A stretch of DNA of 64,000 nt from Arsenophonus apicola (lineage in GTDB: Bacteria > Pseudomonadota > Gammaproteobacteria > Enterobacterales > Enterobacteriaceae). Location: positions 1,922,001-1,986,000 of the forward strand of contig NZ_CP084222.1 of NCBI RefSeq assembly GCF_020268605.1. The letters run 5' to 3'. The notes below the pieces were generated by a model, which made no database searches, was not told the origin of the DNA, and saw nothing but the letters and a program-made list of their open reading frames with translations. Below are positions 56,878 through 64,000 of this stretch, piece by piece. Position numbers and translations under genes: made by a program. How positions within the stretch are numbered: the first letter of the stretch is position 1; the number at the start of each line of letters is the position of its first letter.

Positions 56878-57588
56878 TTAACGGCGATCGCCCAGAATAC
56901 GTAACATCATTAAGAACAAGTTAATAAAATCTAAATAGAGAGTCAACGCCCCAAGAATAGCGTATTTACGCATACCTTCCTGATCACGACTATCAATTTG
57001 GCTGCCCATGTCTTTTAATTTCTGCGTATCATAAGCCGTCAAACCTGAAAAGATTAATACACCTACATAGGTGATGACCAAGGTTAAGCCAGAACTTTGC
57101 AGCCAAATATTCACTAATGAGGCAATAATTAGCCCGATTAGTGCCATAAATAGGAAGCTACCCATGCCACTTAAACTACGTTTGGTTGTATAGCCATAAA
57201 AACTTAGTGCGCCAAACATAGCAGCAGTGATAAAGAAGGTGCTGGCGACAGAAACGCCAGTATAGGCAACTAATACCAGAGAAATTGTTAGGCCTGTCAG
57301 CGCCGAGTAGAGCATAAACATTGCTGTTGCTAGCCCTGCACTCAATTTAGGCAACAGAAATGATAACCCAATGACTAATGCAAATTCAGCAATAATTAGG
57401 CCTATCTATACCCAACCATGCGTTGCCAGATACATAATAATATTACTATTATTAATTGCATACCAAGCAACAAACGCAGTTAATAACAAACCTACCGTCA
57501 TCCAGCCGTATACTTGCGCCATATAGGCTTGAATACCTGCGCCAGCGCGCTGGACGATCGAATCATTTTGACGTTCAAATCGATCCAT
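56878..57588 (-). pseudogene. ybhL: BAX-inhibitor-1 family membrane protein YbhL with an in-frame amber stop
   Basis: YbhL is a seven-helix inner-membrane protein of the Bax inhibitor-1 (TMBIM) family, related to YccA; its function in bacteria is poorly known. From ATG 57588 (after AGGG) the frame reads MDRFERQNDSIVQ...YMAQVYGWMTVGLLLTAFVAWYA, meets TAG at 57406-57408, and continues in the same frame with IGLIIAEFALVIGLSF...LPKLSAG to the normal end LRILGDRR. Apart from the stop the 236 codons match E. coli YbhL (234 aa). The TAG replaces a hydrophobic codon such as Leu (TTG to TAG is one change). A tail product from 57354 would lack two helices. A single base error is the other explanation. 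Confidence 0.87.
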
Positions 57589-57784
57589 GATGATTACCCT
57601 CATCACTTGCGTTAAAGATAAAGCTATTTAATAAACTAGATAGCTCAGTAAACTTAAGTTAAGTCTATCATAATTTCTTGCTAAAACCATGGTTTGATAT
57701 GAGCAAATAAATGAAGGTTTTACATTACTTTTACTTTATTGAGCTAAACTTCAATAAATTGAAATAACTTCAATAACAATTGGT

Positions 57785-58243
57785 TTACCAACGCTTAAAT
57801 GCGGTTTGATCACTCAGTCTGGGCTCAACCCAACGGCTGCTTTGCCCTTGAGTCAAATGTTCTTTTTTCCAAAATGGTGCTTTAGTTTTCATATAATCCA
57901 TAATAAATTCGGCGGCTAAAAAAGCACTACTACGATGGCCGCTAGTAACACCAACAAACACTATTTCCTCGCCCGGTTGTAAAGTACCAATTCGATGGAT
58001 AATACAGATACGTTGCAATTGCCAACGATAACGTGCTTCATTGGCAATATCCTGTAACGCTTTCTCTGTCATAACTGGATAATGCTCAAGAGTGAGGGTT
58101 TTAATGTTATCACCCAAGTTATGGTTACGCACTTTACCGGTGAAAGTTACCACCGCACCATCATCCTGACATTGGGCTAACCATTTATATTGCTCACCCA
58201 CATTAAAATTCGCTTGTTGAATAACCAGCCGTGTATCTGTCAT
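57785..58243 (-). CDS. moaE: molybdopterin synthase catalytic subunit MoaE
   Basis: MoaE dimer with two MoaD makes molybdopterin from cPMP by adding two sulfurs. The 152-aa protein (E. coli 150) shows GAVVTFTGKVRNHNLG (about residues 29-44), LEHYPVMTEKAL (about 52-63), HRIGTLQPGEEIVFVGVTSGHRS (about 83-105), and the substrate Lys in KTKAPFWKKE (about 118-127). The ATG immediately follows the moaD stop. Last gene of the moaACDE operon. Confidence 0.96.
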   Translation of the reverse strand: MTDTRLVIQQANFNVGEQYKWLAQCQDDGAVVTFTGKVRNHNLGDNIKTLTLEHYPVMTEKALQDIANEARYRWQLQRICIIHRIGTLQPGEEIVFVGVTSGHRSSAFLAAEFIMDYMKTKAPFWKKEHLTQGQSSRWVEPRLSDQTAFKRW

Positions 58244-58489
58244 TTATCCTCCCGTTACCGGTGGAAAAAAAGCGATTTCATCGCCACTAGTTAATGGATG
58301 ATCTGGCTGTACAAAGGTATGATTGACCGCAAACAGCAGTTTTTTCTTTTCTAATGCTAATGCCCAGCGCTCACCACGTTGGCTTAATGCATTACGTAAT
58401 TCTTCTACCGTCGAATAGCGATGTTCTAACTCTAATCTATCGGTGCCGGTTAATTCACGGACTTGGGCAAAAAAAAGCACTTTAATCAT
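58244..58489 (-). CDS. moaD: molybdopterin synthase sulfur carrier MoaD
   Basis: An 81-aa ubiquitin-fold protein (E. coli 81) ending in FFPPVTGG; the terminal Gly-Gly is adenylated by MoeB and becomes the thiocarboxylate used by MoaE. IKVLFFAQVRELTG at the start and GDEIAFFPP are typical. It overlaps moaC by 4 bases (ATGA) and abuts moaE, so the three are translationally coupled. Confidence 0.96.
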   Translation of the reverse strand: MIKVLFFAQVRELTGTDRLELEHRYSTVEELRNALSQRGERWALALEKKKLLFAVNHTFVQPDHPLTSGDEIAFFPPVTGG

Positions 58490-58965
58490 GATGTTATCCT
58501 AAAATCAGCGGATTTACCGCCCGTTTTTTCCAATAACCTAACTGAACTAATCACCATATCTTTTTGCACCGCTTTACACATATCGTAAATGGTTAATGCG
58601 GCGACTGATGCGGCGGTTAGCGCTTCCATTTCGACACCAGTCTTACCTGATAACCGACAATACGATTCAATTCGGATGCGATTAGCGCTTAATTGCGCTT
58701 CCAGTATAACTTCCACTTTACTGAGTAATAGCGGATGACAAAGCGGGATCAGATCCCAAGTTTTTTTGGCGGCTTGAATACCGGCAATCCGCGCAGTAGC
58801 AAAAACATCACCTTTATGATGACTGGCACTGATAATCATATTAAGTGTCTTAGCATTCATTGTTACAAATGCTTCTGCTCGCGCTTCACGAATGGTTTCC
58901 GCCTTTGTGGCCACATCCACCATATGCGCCTCACCCGCTGAGTTGATATGGGTTAGTTGAGACAT
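58486..58965 (-). CDS. moaC: cyclic pyranopterin monophosphate synthase MoaC
   Basis: MoaC turns the MoaA product 3',8-cyclo-7,8-dihydro-GTP into cPMP. The 159-aa protein (E. coli 161) has HMVDVATKAETIREARAEA (about residues 14-32), KGDVFATARIAGIQAAKKT (about 52-70), PLCHPLLLSKVEV (about 75-87), KTGVEMEALTAASVAALTIYDMCKA (about 109-133) and GGKSADF near the end. All active-site segments are present. It follows moaA by 32 bases; moaB, which lies between them in E. coli, is absent. Confidence 0.97.
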   Translation of the reverse strand: MSQLTHINSAGEAHMVDVATKAETIREARAEAFVTMNAKTLNMIISASHHKGDVFATARIAGIQAAKKTWDLIPLCHPLLLSKVEVILEAQLSANRIRIESYCRLSGKTGVEMEALTAASVAALTIYDMCKAVQKDMVISSVRLLEKTGGKSADFRITS

Positions 58966-58997
58966 GGTAAGCTCCTTAGAATGACTAAAAATTCCAT

Positions 58998-59978
58998 TTA
59001 TCCTCCAATAATGGAAAGGTTTGACGTGATACCACTATCACCTTGATGAAGAAAATGGCTTTCACGTTTAAACTGTAATTCTGCCTGAATACGCGCTTTC
59101 AATGCCTCAGATTGAGATGCATTAACTAATAAATCACGTAAAATAATACTGCGTTCGCCAAATAGACAGAGATGAAGATGACCGATAGAAGAGACACGTA
59201 AGCGATTACAATTTTGACAAAAATTCTTCTCATAGGGCATAATTAAACCAATTTCACCACAATAATCAGGATGCTTAAATACCTGGGCAGGCCCATCACA
59301 ACGATAGCGTGGTATTTGTTGCCAACTTTGCTCTAATAAGCGCCGACGAATTTTTTCACCTGAGACATGATGACGATGAAATATTTTACCACTCTCACCG
59401 GTTTCCATTAATTCAATAAATCGCAGTTGAATTGGCCGCAGTTTGATCCAGTTTATAAAACTCACTAAATTACTGTCATTGATATTTTTCATCAACACAA
59501 CATTAACTTTTATTTTGGCAAAACCAGCCTCCAAGGCCGCATCAATCCCAGCCATTACTTGAAAAAATTTATCTTGCCCGGTAATAGCTAAAAACTGTCG
59601 TGGATCAAGACTATCAACACTTACATTAATGTCGGTTAAACCTGCACTTTTCCAATGGCTAACATTTTTGGCCAGCCGATAACCATTGGTCGTTACGGCA
59701 ATTTTTTTGATCGCCTGGTTTTGTTTGATGGTAGCAATAATGTCAAAAAAATCACGCCGCATGGTCGGTTCTCCGCCAGTTAAGCGAATTTTTTCCGTAC
59801 CAAGCTCGGCAAAAGCTTTTGTTAAATGGCCAATTTCTTCTAGCGATAAAAAATCTTGATAACCCTTTGATTGATAGCCATTAGGTAGACAATAGGTGCA
59901 GCGAAAATTACACACATCAGTGATGGATAGTCTTAAATAGTAGAATTTACGGGCAAAAGTATCAATAAGTTGAGTCAT
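58998..59978 (-). CDS. moaA: GTP 3',8-cyclase MoaA
   Basis: MoaA is the radical-SAM enzyme that starts Moco synthesis from GTP. The 326-aa protein (E. coli 329) shows the SAM cluster CNFRCTYC (about residues 22-29), RLTGGEPTMRRDF (about 70-82), the second [4Fe-4S] set CQNCNRLRVSSIGHLHLC (about 254-271) and the C-terminal Gly-Gly (SIIGG) that inserts into the active site. The ATG at 59978 follows AAAGGCG; the longer reading to 60026 runs into the riboswitch and is not coding. Expression should fall when Moco is plentiful. Confidence 0.97.
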   Translation of the reverse strand: MTQLIDTFARKFYYLRLSITDVCNFRCTYCLPNGYQSKGYQDFLSLEEIGHLTKAFAELGTEKIRLTGGEPTMRRDFFDIIATIKQNQAIKKIAVTTNGYRLAKNVSHWKSAGLTDINVSVDSLDPRQFLAITGQDKFFQVMAGIDAALEAGFAKIKVNVVLMKNINDSNLVSFINWIKLRPIQLRFIELMETGESGKIFHRHHVSGEKIRRRLLEQSWQQIPRYRCDGPAQVFKHPDYCGEIGLIMPYEKNFCQNCNRLRVSSIGHLHLCLFGERSIILRDLLVNASQSEALKARIQAELQFKRESHFLHQGDSGITSNLSIIGG

Positions 59979-59983
59979 AATAA

Positions 59984-60104
59984 CGCCTTTCCAAATACGG
60001 GAGAAGCAGGCATTTCTACCTCGCACCCTAGTGGCCGATAAGTGCCACGGCCTTAATACCCTATTTAAACCATTAAGATCACAAACTTAGGTAAAAAGGC
60101 TAGG
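59984..60104 (-). promoter_or_regulatory. molybdenum cofactor (Moco) riboswitch in the moaA leader
   Basis: The moaA leader carries the conserved blocks of the E. coli moaA Moco RNA in the same order: CCTAGCC then ACCTAAGT at the 5' side, GGCCGTGGCA and a GCCAC-TAGGG segment forming the core helices, then GAAATGCC, TCTCCCGTATTTGGAAAGGCG at the 3' side. The last block carries the moaA Shine-Dalgarno (AAAGG), so it fits translational control. It is known from E. coli that this motif represses moaA when Moco is present. Recognised by eye, not by a covariance model. Confidence 0.85.
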
Positions 60105-60358
60105 AGTTAATAACATCACGTACAATAATAGCGTAATGTGATGGTTGCTATAAATAATATTGCTAAATATTTAAAAAAGCGAATAAACGCTTAAATCTAT
60201 CGCTTGCAATTCAATAAGTTAATCAATTAACAGAAAATAATGTAATATAAATAAATGACAAAGTTATTGTTTAATATCACGTTAATTCAATATGATCGGA
60301 TATTTAATGATAAATTACGTCAAACCGTTATAAGACAGATAATAAAATAGGGGAAGTA

Positions 60359-61312
60359 ATGCATCAATGCAGTATTCTTAATAACTTAGGGCAAGTTGTT
60401 GCACTAGGAGGTGGTCATGGCTTGGGTCGTGTTATGTCATCTCTTGCGGTTCTAAATTCTCAATTAACGGGTATAGTAACAACAACAGATAATGGCGGCT
60501 CTACCGGCCGTATTCGCCGTTCCGAAGGCGGTATTGCCTGGGGGGATACGCGCAACTGTTTAAACCAATTAATTACTGAACCGTCCATTGCTTCAACGAT
60601 GTTTGAATACCGTTTTATGGGTAACGGTGAACTTGGTGGCCATAATCTAGGTAATTTAATGCTCAAATCGCTCGATCATTTGAGTGTTAGGCCGTTGGAT
60701 GCAATAAACTTAATCCGTAATCTATTAAAAGTGAAGGCGCATCTTATTCCTATGTCCGAGCAACCTGCTGATTTGCTGGCAATCGATTTGATGGGCAATG
60801 AAATCTATGGTGAAGTTAATATTGATCAACTCACCTCACTACCACAAAAATTAATGCTATCTCCGCAAGTAAGTAGCACGCCAGAAGCGCTTGATGCTAT
60901 TTATAACGCTGATTTGATTATCATTGGCCCAGGTAGTTTTTTAACCAGTCTGATGCCTTTATTTCTGATGAACGATTTAACGCAAGCACTACAAGAATGC
61001 CGGGCAGCAATCATCTATATTGCTAACCTTGGTAAAGAGCTTAACCAGCCTGCTGCCAATATGCAATTAACTGATAAAATTGCCATGATCGAAAAAAGGA
61101 TCGGCCAACAGAAAATTGATGCCATTATCGTTGGGCCAGCAACCGATACATCAAACCTAGCAGATCGAATAGTAATCCAACGAGAACTGGCTGCTCAAGA
61201 TGTTTGTTATCGTCATGATCGAGACTTACTGCGCCAAGCTATTGAAGACATCGCACAAAACATTCACCAACTTAAACCTTTTAATTTATCACCTGCCTCC
61301 AATGCCAACTGA
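60359..61312 (+). CDS. ybhK: YvcK/CofD-like gluconeogenesis factor family protein YbhK
   Basis: A 317-aa protein of the CofD/YvcK family. YvcK in Bacillus is needed for growth on gluconeogenic carbon and for cell shape, and binds UDP-sugars; the E. coli homologue YbhK has no assigned reaction. Motifs: ALGGGHGLGRVMSSL (about residues 15-29), TTTDNGGSTGRIRRSEGGIAWGD (about 41-63), NGELGGHNLGNLML (about 88-101) and IIGPGSFLTSLMP (about 188-200). The ATG follows AGGGGAA. Divergent from moaA, as in E. coli, and convergent with uvrB. Confidence 0.93.
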   Translation: MHQCSILNNLGQVVALGGGHGLGRVMSSLAVLNSQLTGIVTTTDNGGSTGRIRRSEGGIAWGDTRNCLNQLITEPSIASTMFEYRFMGNGELGGHNLGNLMLKSLDHLSVRPLDAINLIRNLLKVKAHLIPMSEQPADLLAIDLMGNEIYGEVNIDQLTSLPQKLMLSPQVSSTPEALDAIYNADLIIIGPGSFLTSLMPLFLMNDLTQALQECRAAIIYIANLGKELNQPAANMQLTDKIAMIEKRIGQQKIDAIIVGPATDTSNLADRIVIQRELAAQDVCYRHDRDLLRQAIEDIAQNIHQLKPFNLSPASNAN

Positions 61313-61386
61313 CTTCTTACTTGGCATTCTCCTCGCCCTAAAGGGCATGGTTTGACGGTGCAGTAGGTAAAAGCGTCCTATCAAGT

Positions 61387-63399
61387 TCAAGAATTAGCAA
61401 TAAACTGTTCACGTAGCAATTGGATTTGATCGCGTAAACTGGCTGCTTGTTCAAATTCAAGATCTTGCGCATAACGATACATTTGTGCTTCTAACGCCTG
61501 AATTTTAAGCTCCAATTCTTTAGTGGAAAGTTTATGATAATCCTCGCTAATCGCTGATACTTGTGGTTGCTTTTGTTTCGTTTTTACCGATACTGGGGCG
61601 CCAACTTGTAAAATATCACCCACTTTTTTATTTAAACCTTTAGGCACAATACCATGCTGCTGATTAAAGGCGATTTGTTTCTCTCGACGGCGCTCAGTTT
61701 CTCTAATCGCTTTTGCCATTGAATCAGTCACTTTATCACCATATAAAATCGCTTTCCCTTTCAGGTTACGCGCGGCACGGCCAATCGTTTGAATCAATGA
61801 ACGCTCTGAACGTAAAAATCCTTCTTTATCTGCATCTAAAATAGCGACTAACGATACCTCAGGCATATCTAAGCCTTCACGTAGCAAGTTAATCCCCACT
61901 AAAACATCAAATAAACCTAATCGTAAATCACGAATAATTTCGACTCGCTCAACGGTATCAATATCTGAATGCAAATAACGCACCTTAATATCATGTTCTT
62001 GCAGATAATCGGTCAAATCTTCTGCCATTCTTTTGGTTAAGGTTGTTACTAGTACTCGTTCATTTACCGCTGTTCGTAGATGGATCTCAGATAACAAATC
62101 ATCAACCTGAGTAGCAACTGGACGAACCTCAATTTCAGGATCGAGTAAGCCAGTTGGCCGAACAACTTGCTCAATAATTTCATTAGCCGATTTTTCCAAT
62201 TCATACTTACCCGGTGTGGCAGAAATATAAATTGTTTGCGGGGAAAGTGCTTCAAATTCCTCAAAACGTAACGGGCGATTGTCCAACGCAGATGGTAAGC
62301 GAAAACCATATTCAACCAATGTCTCTTTACGAGAGCGATCACCACGATACATAGCGCCAATCTGTGGGATAGTGACATGAGATTCGTCAATAACTAATAA
62401 GCCATCAGCCGGTAAATAGTCAAACAGTGTTGGTGGCGGTTCACCGCTTGCACGGCCGGAAAGATAACGTGAATAATTTTCAATACCGGAGCAATAACCC
62501 AGTTCATTCATCATCTCTAAATCAAACTGGGTACGCTGGGTTAATCGCTGCTCTTCAAGCAATTTATTACTTTCCAGTAGCAATTTACGTCTTTGTGCCA
62601 ATTCAGTTTTGATCTGCTCCATGGCTTCAAGAATACGTTCACGCGGTGTGACATAGTGAGTTTTAGGATAAATGGTAAATCGTGGTACATCATGTTGGAG
62701 CTGACCCGTTAAGGGATCAAAAAGTGCCAGCCTTTCTACTTCCTCATCAAATAATTCGACCCGTAAGGCATATTCATCTGATTCGGCAGGAAAAATATCA
62801 ATCACTTCCCCTCTAACTCTAAATGTACCTCGTTGAAATGCTTGATCATTGCGGCTATATTGCAACTCTGCCAGCCGGCGTAAAATAGCACGCTGGTCAA
62901 TAATCATGCCTTTAGTTAAATGAAGCATCATTTTTAGATAGCTATCTGGATCGCCTAAACCATAAATCGCTGATACCGAAGCAACAACAATAACATCACG
63001 TCGTTCAAGAAGTGCTTTAGTGGCAGAGAGCCGCATCTGTTCAATATGTTCGTTAATAGAGGCGTCTTTTTCGATAAAAGTATCGGAACTGGGAACATAC
63101 GCTTCTGGTTGATAATAATCATAATAAGAAACAAAATATTCCACCGCATTTTCAGGAAAAAAGGCTTTCATTTCACTATATAATTGTGCTGCCAGCGTTT
63201 TATTGTGAGCCATCACCATGACCGGGCGGTTAACCCGCTCAATAACATTAGCAATAGTAAATGTTTTACCCGATCCGGTGACACCAAGCAACGTTTGATG
63301 AGCCAATCCATCATTAAGACCTTCGATTAATTTCTTTATTGCTTGTGGCTGATCACCCGCAGGTTGAAATTCAGCATGCAATTTGAAGACTTTACTCAT
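61387..63399 (-). CDS. uvrB: excinuclease ABC subunit B
   Basis: UvrB is the damage-verifying helicase-like subunit of UvrABC nucleotide excision repair. The 670-aa protein (E. coli 673) has Walker A GVTGSGKTFT (about residues 39-48), the beta-hairpin region YYDYYQPEAYVPSSDTFIEKD (about 92-112) that clamps DNA, DESHVTIPQ (about 338-346), SATPGKYE, GINLLREGLDMPEVS and QTIGRAARN, and a C-terminal UVR domain (LEAQMYRYAQDLEFEQAASLRDQI, about 636-659) that contacts UvrC. The ATG follows AGAGGG. Intact throughout. Confidence 0.98.
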   Translation of the reverse strand: MSKVFKLHAEFQPAGDQPQAIKKLIEGLNDGLAHQTLLGVTGSGKTFTIANVIERVNRPVMVMAHNKTLAAQLYSEMKAFFPENAVEYFVSYYDYYQPEAYVPSSDTFIEKDASINEHIEQMRLSATKALLERRDVIVVASVSAIYGLGDPDSYLKMMLHLTKGMIIDQRAILRRLAELQYSRNDQAFQRGTFRVRGEVIDIFPAESDEYALRVELFDEEVERLALFDPLTGQLQHDVPRFTIYPKTHYVTPRERILEAMEQIKTELAQRRKLLLESNKLLEEQRLTQRTQFDLEMMNELGYCSGIENYSRYLSGRASGEPPPTLFDYLPADGLLVIDESHVTIPQIGAMYRGDRSRKETLVEYGFRLPSALDNRPLRFEEFEALSPQTIYISATPGKYELEKSANEIIEQVVRPTGLLDPEIEVRPVATQVDDLLSEIHLRTAVNERVLVTTLTKRMAEDLTDYLQEHDIKVRYLHSDIDTVERVEIIRDLRLGLFDVLVGINLLREGLDMPEVSLVAILDADKEGFLRSERSLIQTIGRAARNLKGKAILYGDKVTDSMAKAIRETERRREKQIAFNQQHGIVPKGLNKKVGDILQVGAPVSVKTKQKQPQVSAISEDYHKLSTKELELKIQALEAQMYRYAQDLEFEQAASLRDQIQLLREQFIANS

Positions 63400-63739
63400 C
63401 TAACCCTCTCTACTAAAAATTTCTTTATCATACTGGATAAAAAAACAGTTTCAATGACAGCAGAAATAAAAAATCAGCCTTAACCATAATAAATTATTTA
63501 CATATATTTATTATTTTAATAACTTAGTTATCCCCAAGCTTTTTCTTACGCTTAATTATATTTTATATTTTATGCTAATTAGCTAATATAAAACTTTATT
63601 ATATATCATTTCAGACTTGATTTTATATAACTTATTAATATTTATATAATTTTGATTTAGAGCCGAGAATGGCATCAACGGCACGCCAAGCCTCATCCCA
63701 TCTTGGTTAGCGACACTTTTCTAGATCTAATACACAAGG

Positions 63740-63762
63740 TTATCCACAGGAATGGTGGATAA
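63740..63762. promoter_or_regulatory. pair of inverted DnaA boxes, possible DARS1-like element
   Basis: TTATCCACA at 63740-63748 is a perfect R-type DnaA box. GGTGGATAA at 63754-63762 is an inverted box with 8 of 9 matches, 5 bases away. A further TTATCCCCA (8 of 9) lies at 63528-63536. E. coli carries the DnaA-reactivating sequence DARS1, whose core is a cluster of three DnaA boxes, in the same uvrB-bioD gap. Position and boxes agree; a third close box was not found. Confidence 0.5.
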
Positions 63763-63922
63763 CTCAAGAAATTCTTTTAGGCATCAATAGTTGTAAGATT
63801 TTCACTTGAGTATTAGTAAAAAATTTTTGCCAGAAAAATAATCACAAAAAAATTTTTGTATAAGAAAAAAAACGAAAAAAAGCATTTCATCTGTTACTAT
63901 TTTACTAATTCAAGCAAAATAC

Positions 63923-63948
63923 GGCTAAAGTGGCATAATGCTTTAGCC
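63923..63948. terminator. hairpin near the window edge
   Basis: Perfect 8-bp stem GGCTAAAG / CTTTAGCC with a 10-base loop, followed by TAAAAATT. It may end a gene lying beyond the window; no T-run follows on the plus strand, so this is weak. Confidence 0.35.
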
Positions 63949-64000
63949 TAAAAATTATTCCTATTACAGTAGGTTACCTATATTGACAAATTTGCCAATC

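Larger units (their letters stand above)
63400..64000. other. intergenic region upstream of uvrB
   Basis: 601 bases to the edge of the window. It holds the uvrB promoter region, DnaA-box-like 9-mers (63528-63536, 63740-63748, 63754-63762) and a hairpin at 63923-63948. In E. coli bioD lies on the other side of this gap, but no coding sequence is visible here. No gene recognised. Confidence 0.55.

Noticed and set aside
60001..60026. Upstream extension of moaA to 60026
   Set aside because: The added residues come from the 3' part of the Moco riboswitch and the family starts at the ATG at 59978.
61320..61386. Small inverted repeat GCCCTAAAGGGC between ybhK and uvrB as a terminator
   Set aside because: The stem is 5 bp with a 2-base loop and no T-run follows on either strand.
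63528..63762. DnaA boxes taken as a chromosomal origin (oriC)
   Set aside because: No dnaA, dnaN, mnmG or mioC nearby, only a few boxes, no array of GATC sites and no repeated AT 13-mers. The uvrB context fits DARS1 better.
1..64000. tRNA genes, insertion sequences, CRISPR arrays or prophage blocks
   Set aside because: No GGTTCGAATCC-like T-arms, transposase motifs, regularly spaced repeats or phage structural genes were seen; the single holin is not enough to call a prophage.

Overview
The window is a chromosomal segment of a low-GC gammaproteobacterium of the order Enterobacterales. Most proteins match Escherichia coli families over their full length (gnd, yegH-asmA-dcd-udk, mrp/metG, yohJK, sanA, folE, moaACDE, ybhGFSR, uvrB), with very AT-rich spacers and AT-shifted codon use. 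The composition, the gene neighbourhoods and the number of freshly broken genes suggest a host-associated member of the Morganellaceae, something like Arsenophonus. That placement is inference. No tRNA, rRNA, insertion sequence or CRISPR array was recognised.

Layout. 0.2-1.0 kb: thiD, then a 1.6-kb AT-rich desert. 2.6-9.3 kb: an accessory region with a lone winged-helix regulator, an orphan phage-type holin, a trypsin-like peptidase interrupted by one in-frame stop, a DJ-1/PfpI protein, a secreted chorismate mutase, an unrecognised 276-aa protein and PsiF. 9.7-14.9 kb: a DUF924 protein and the DMSO reductase operon dmsABCD, with a well-placed FNR site. 15.1-18.7 kb: three lipopolysaccharide-type glycosyltransferases, one (waaB-like) frameshifted in a run of ten T. 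18.8-23.4 kb: aldo/keto reductase, DASS anion transporter, gnd. 23.7-36.3 kb: housekeeping block yegH, asmA, dcd, udk, mrp, metG, yohJK, sanA, yeiB (broken), folE. 36.7-40.4 kb: copper-sensitivity suppressor operon scsABCD, with scsB frameshifted. 40.6-45.6 kb: moeA-moeB, a LOG-family protein, rhtA, dps, a short PhnA-domain protein. 45.6-51.6 kb: dinG (frameshifted), sseA, a YeaQ/YmgE-type membrane protein, rhlE-dusC. 51.8-57.6 kb: the ABC exporter ybhG-ybhF-ybhS-ybhR and ybhL (amber stop). 57.8-63.4 kb: moaACDE behind a molybdenum-cofactor riboswitch, ybhK, uvrB. The last 600 bases hold DnaA boxes at the place where E. coli carries DARS1.

How the genes fit together. Molybdenum cofactor synthesis (moaACDE, moeA, moeB, Moco riboswitch) and a Moco enzyme with its chaperone (dmsABC, dmsD) occur in one window and suggest retained anaerobic respiration. 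Thiol/copper stress (scs), iron/oxidative stress (dps), and envelope functions (glycosyltransferases, asmA, sanA, ybhGFSR) make up much of the rest. Six genes carry single-base lesions (peptidase, waaB-like, yeiB, scsB, dinG, ybhL). This fits either early genome erosion in a symbiont or residual sequence errors, and only re-sequencing separates the two. The least explained part is the 2.6-9.3 kb region, which mixes a peptidase, a secreted chorismate mutase, a holin and an unknown protein.
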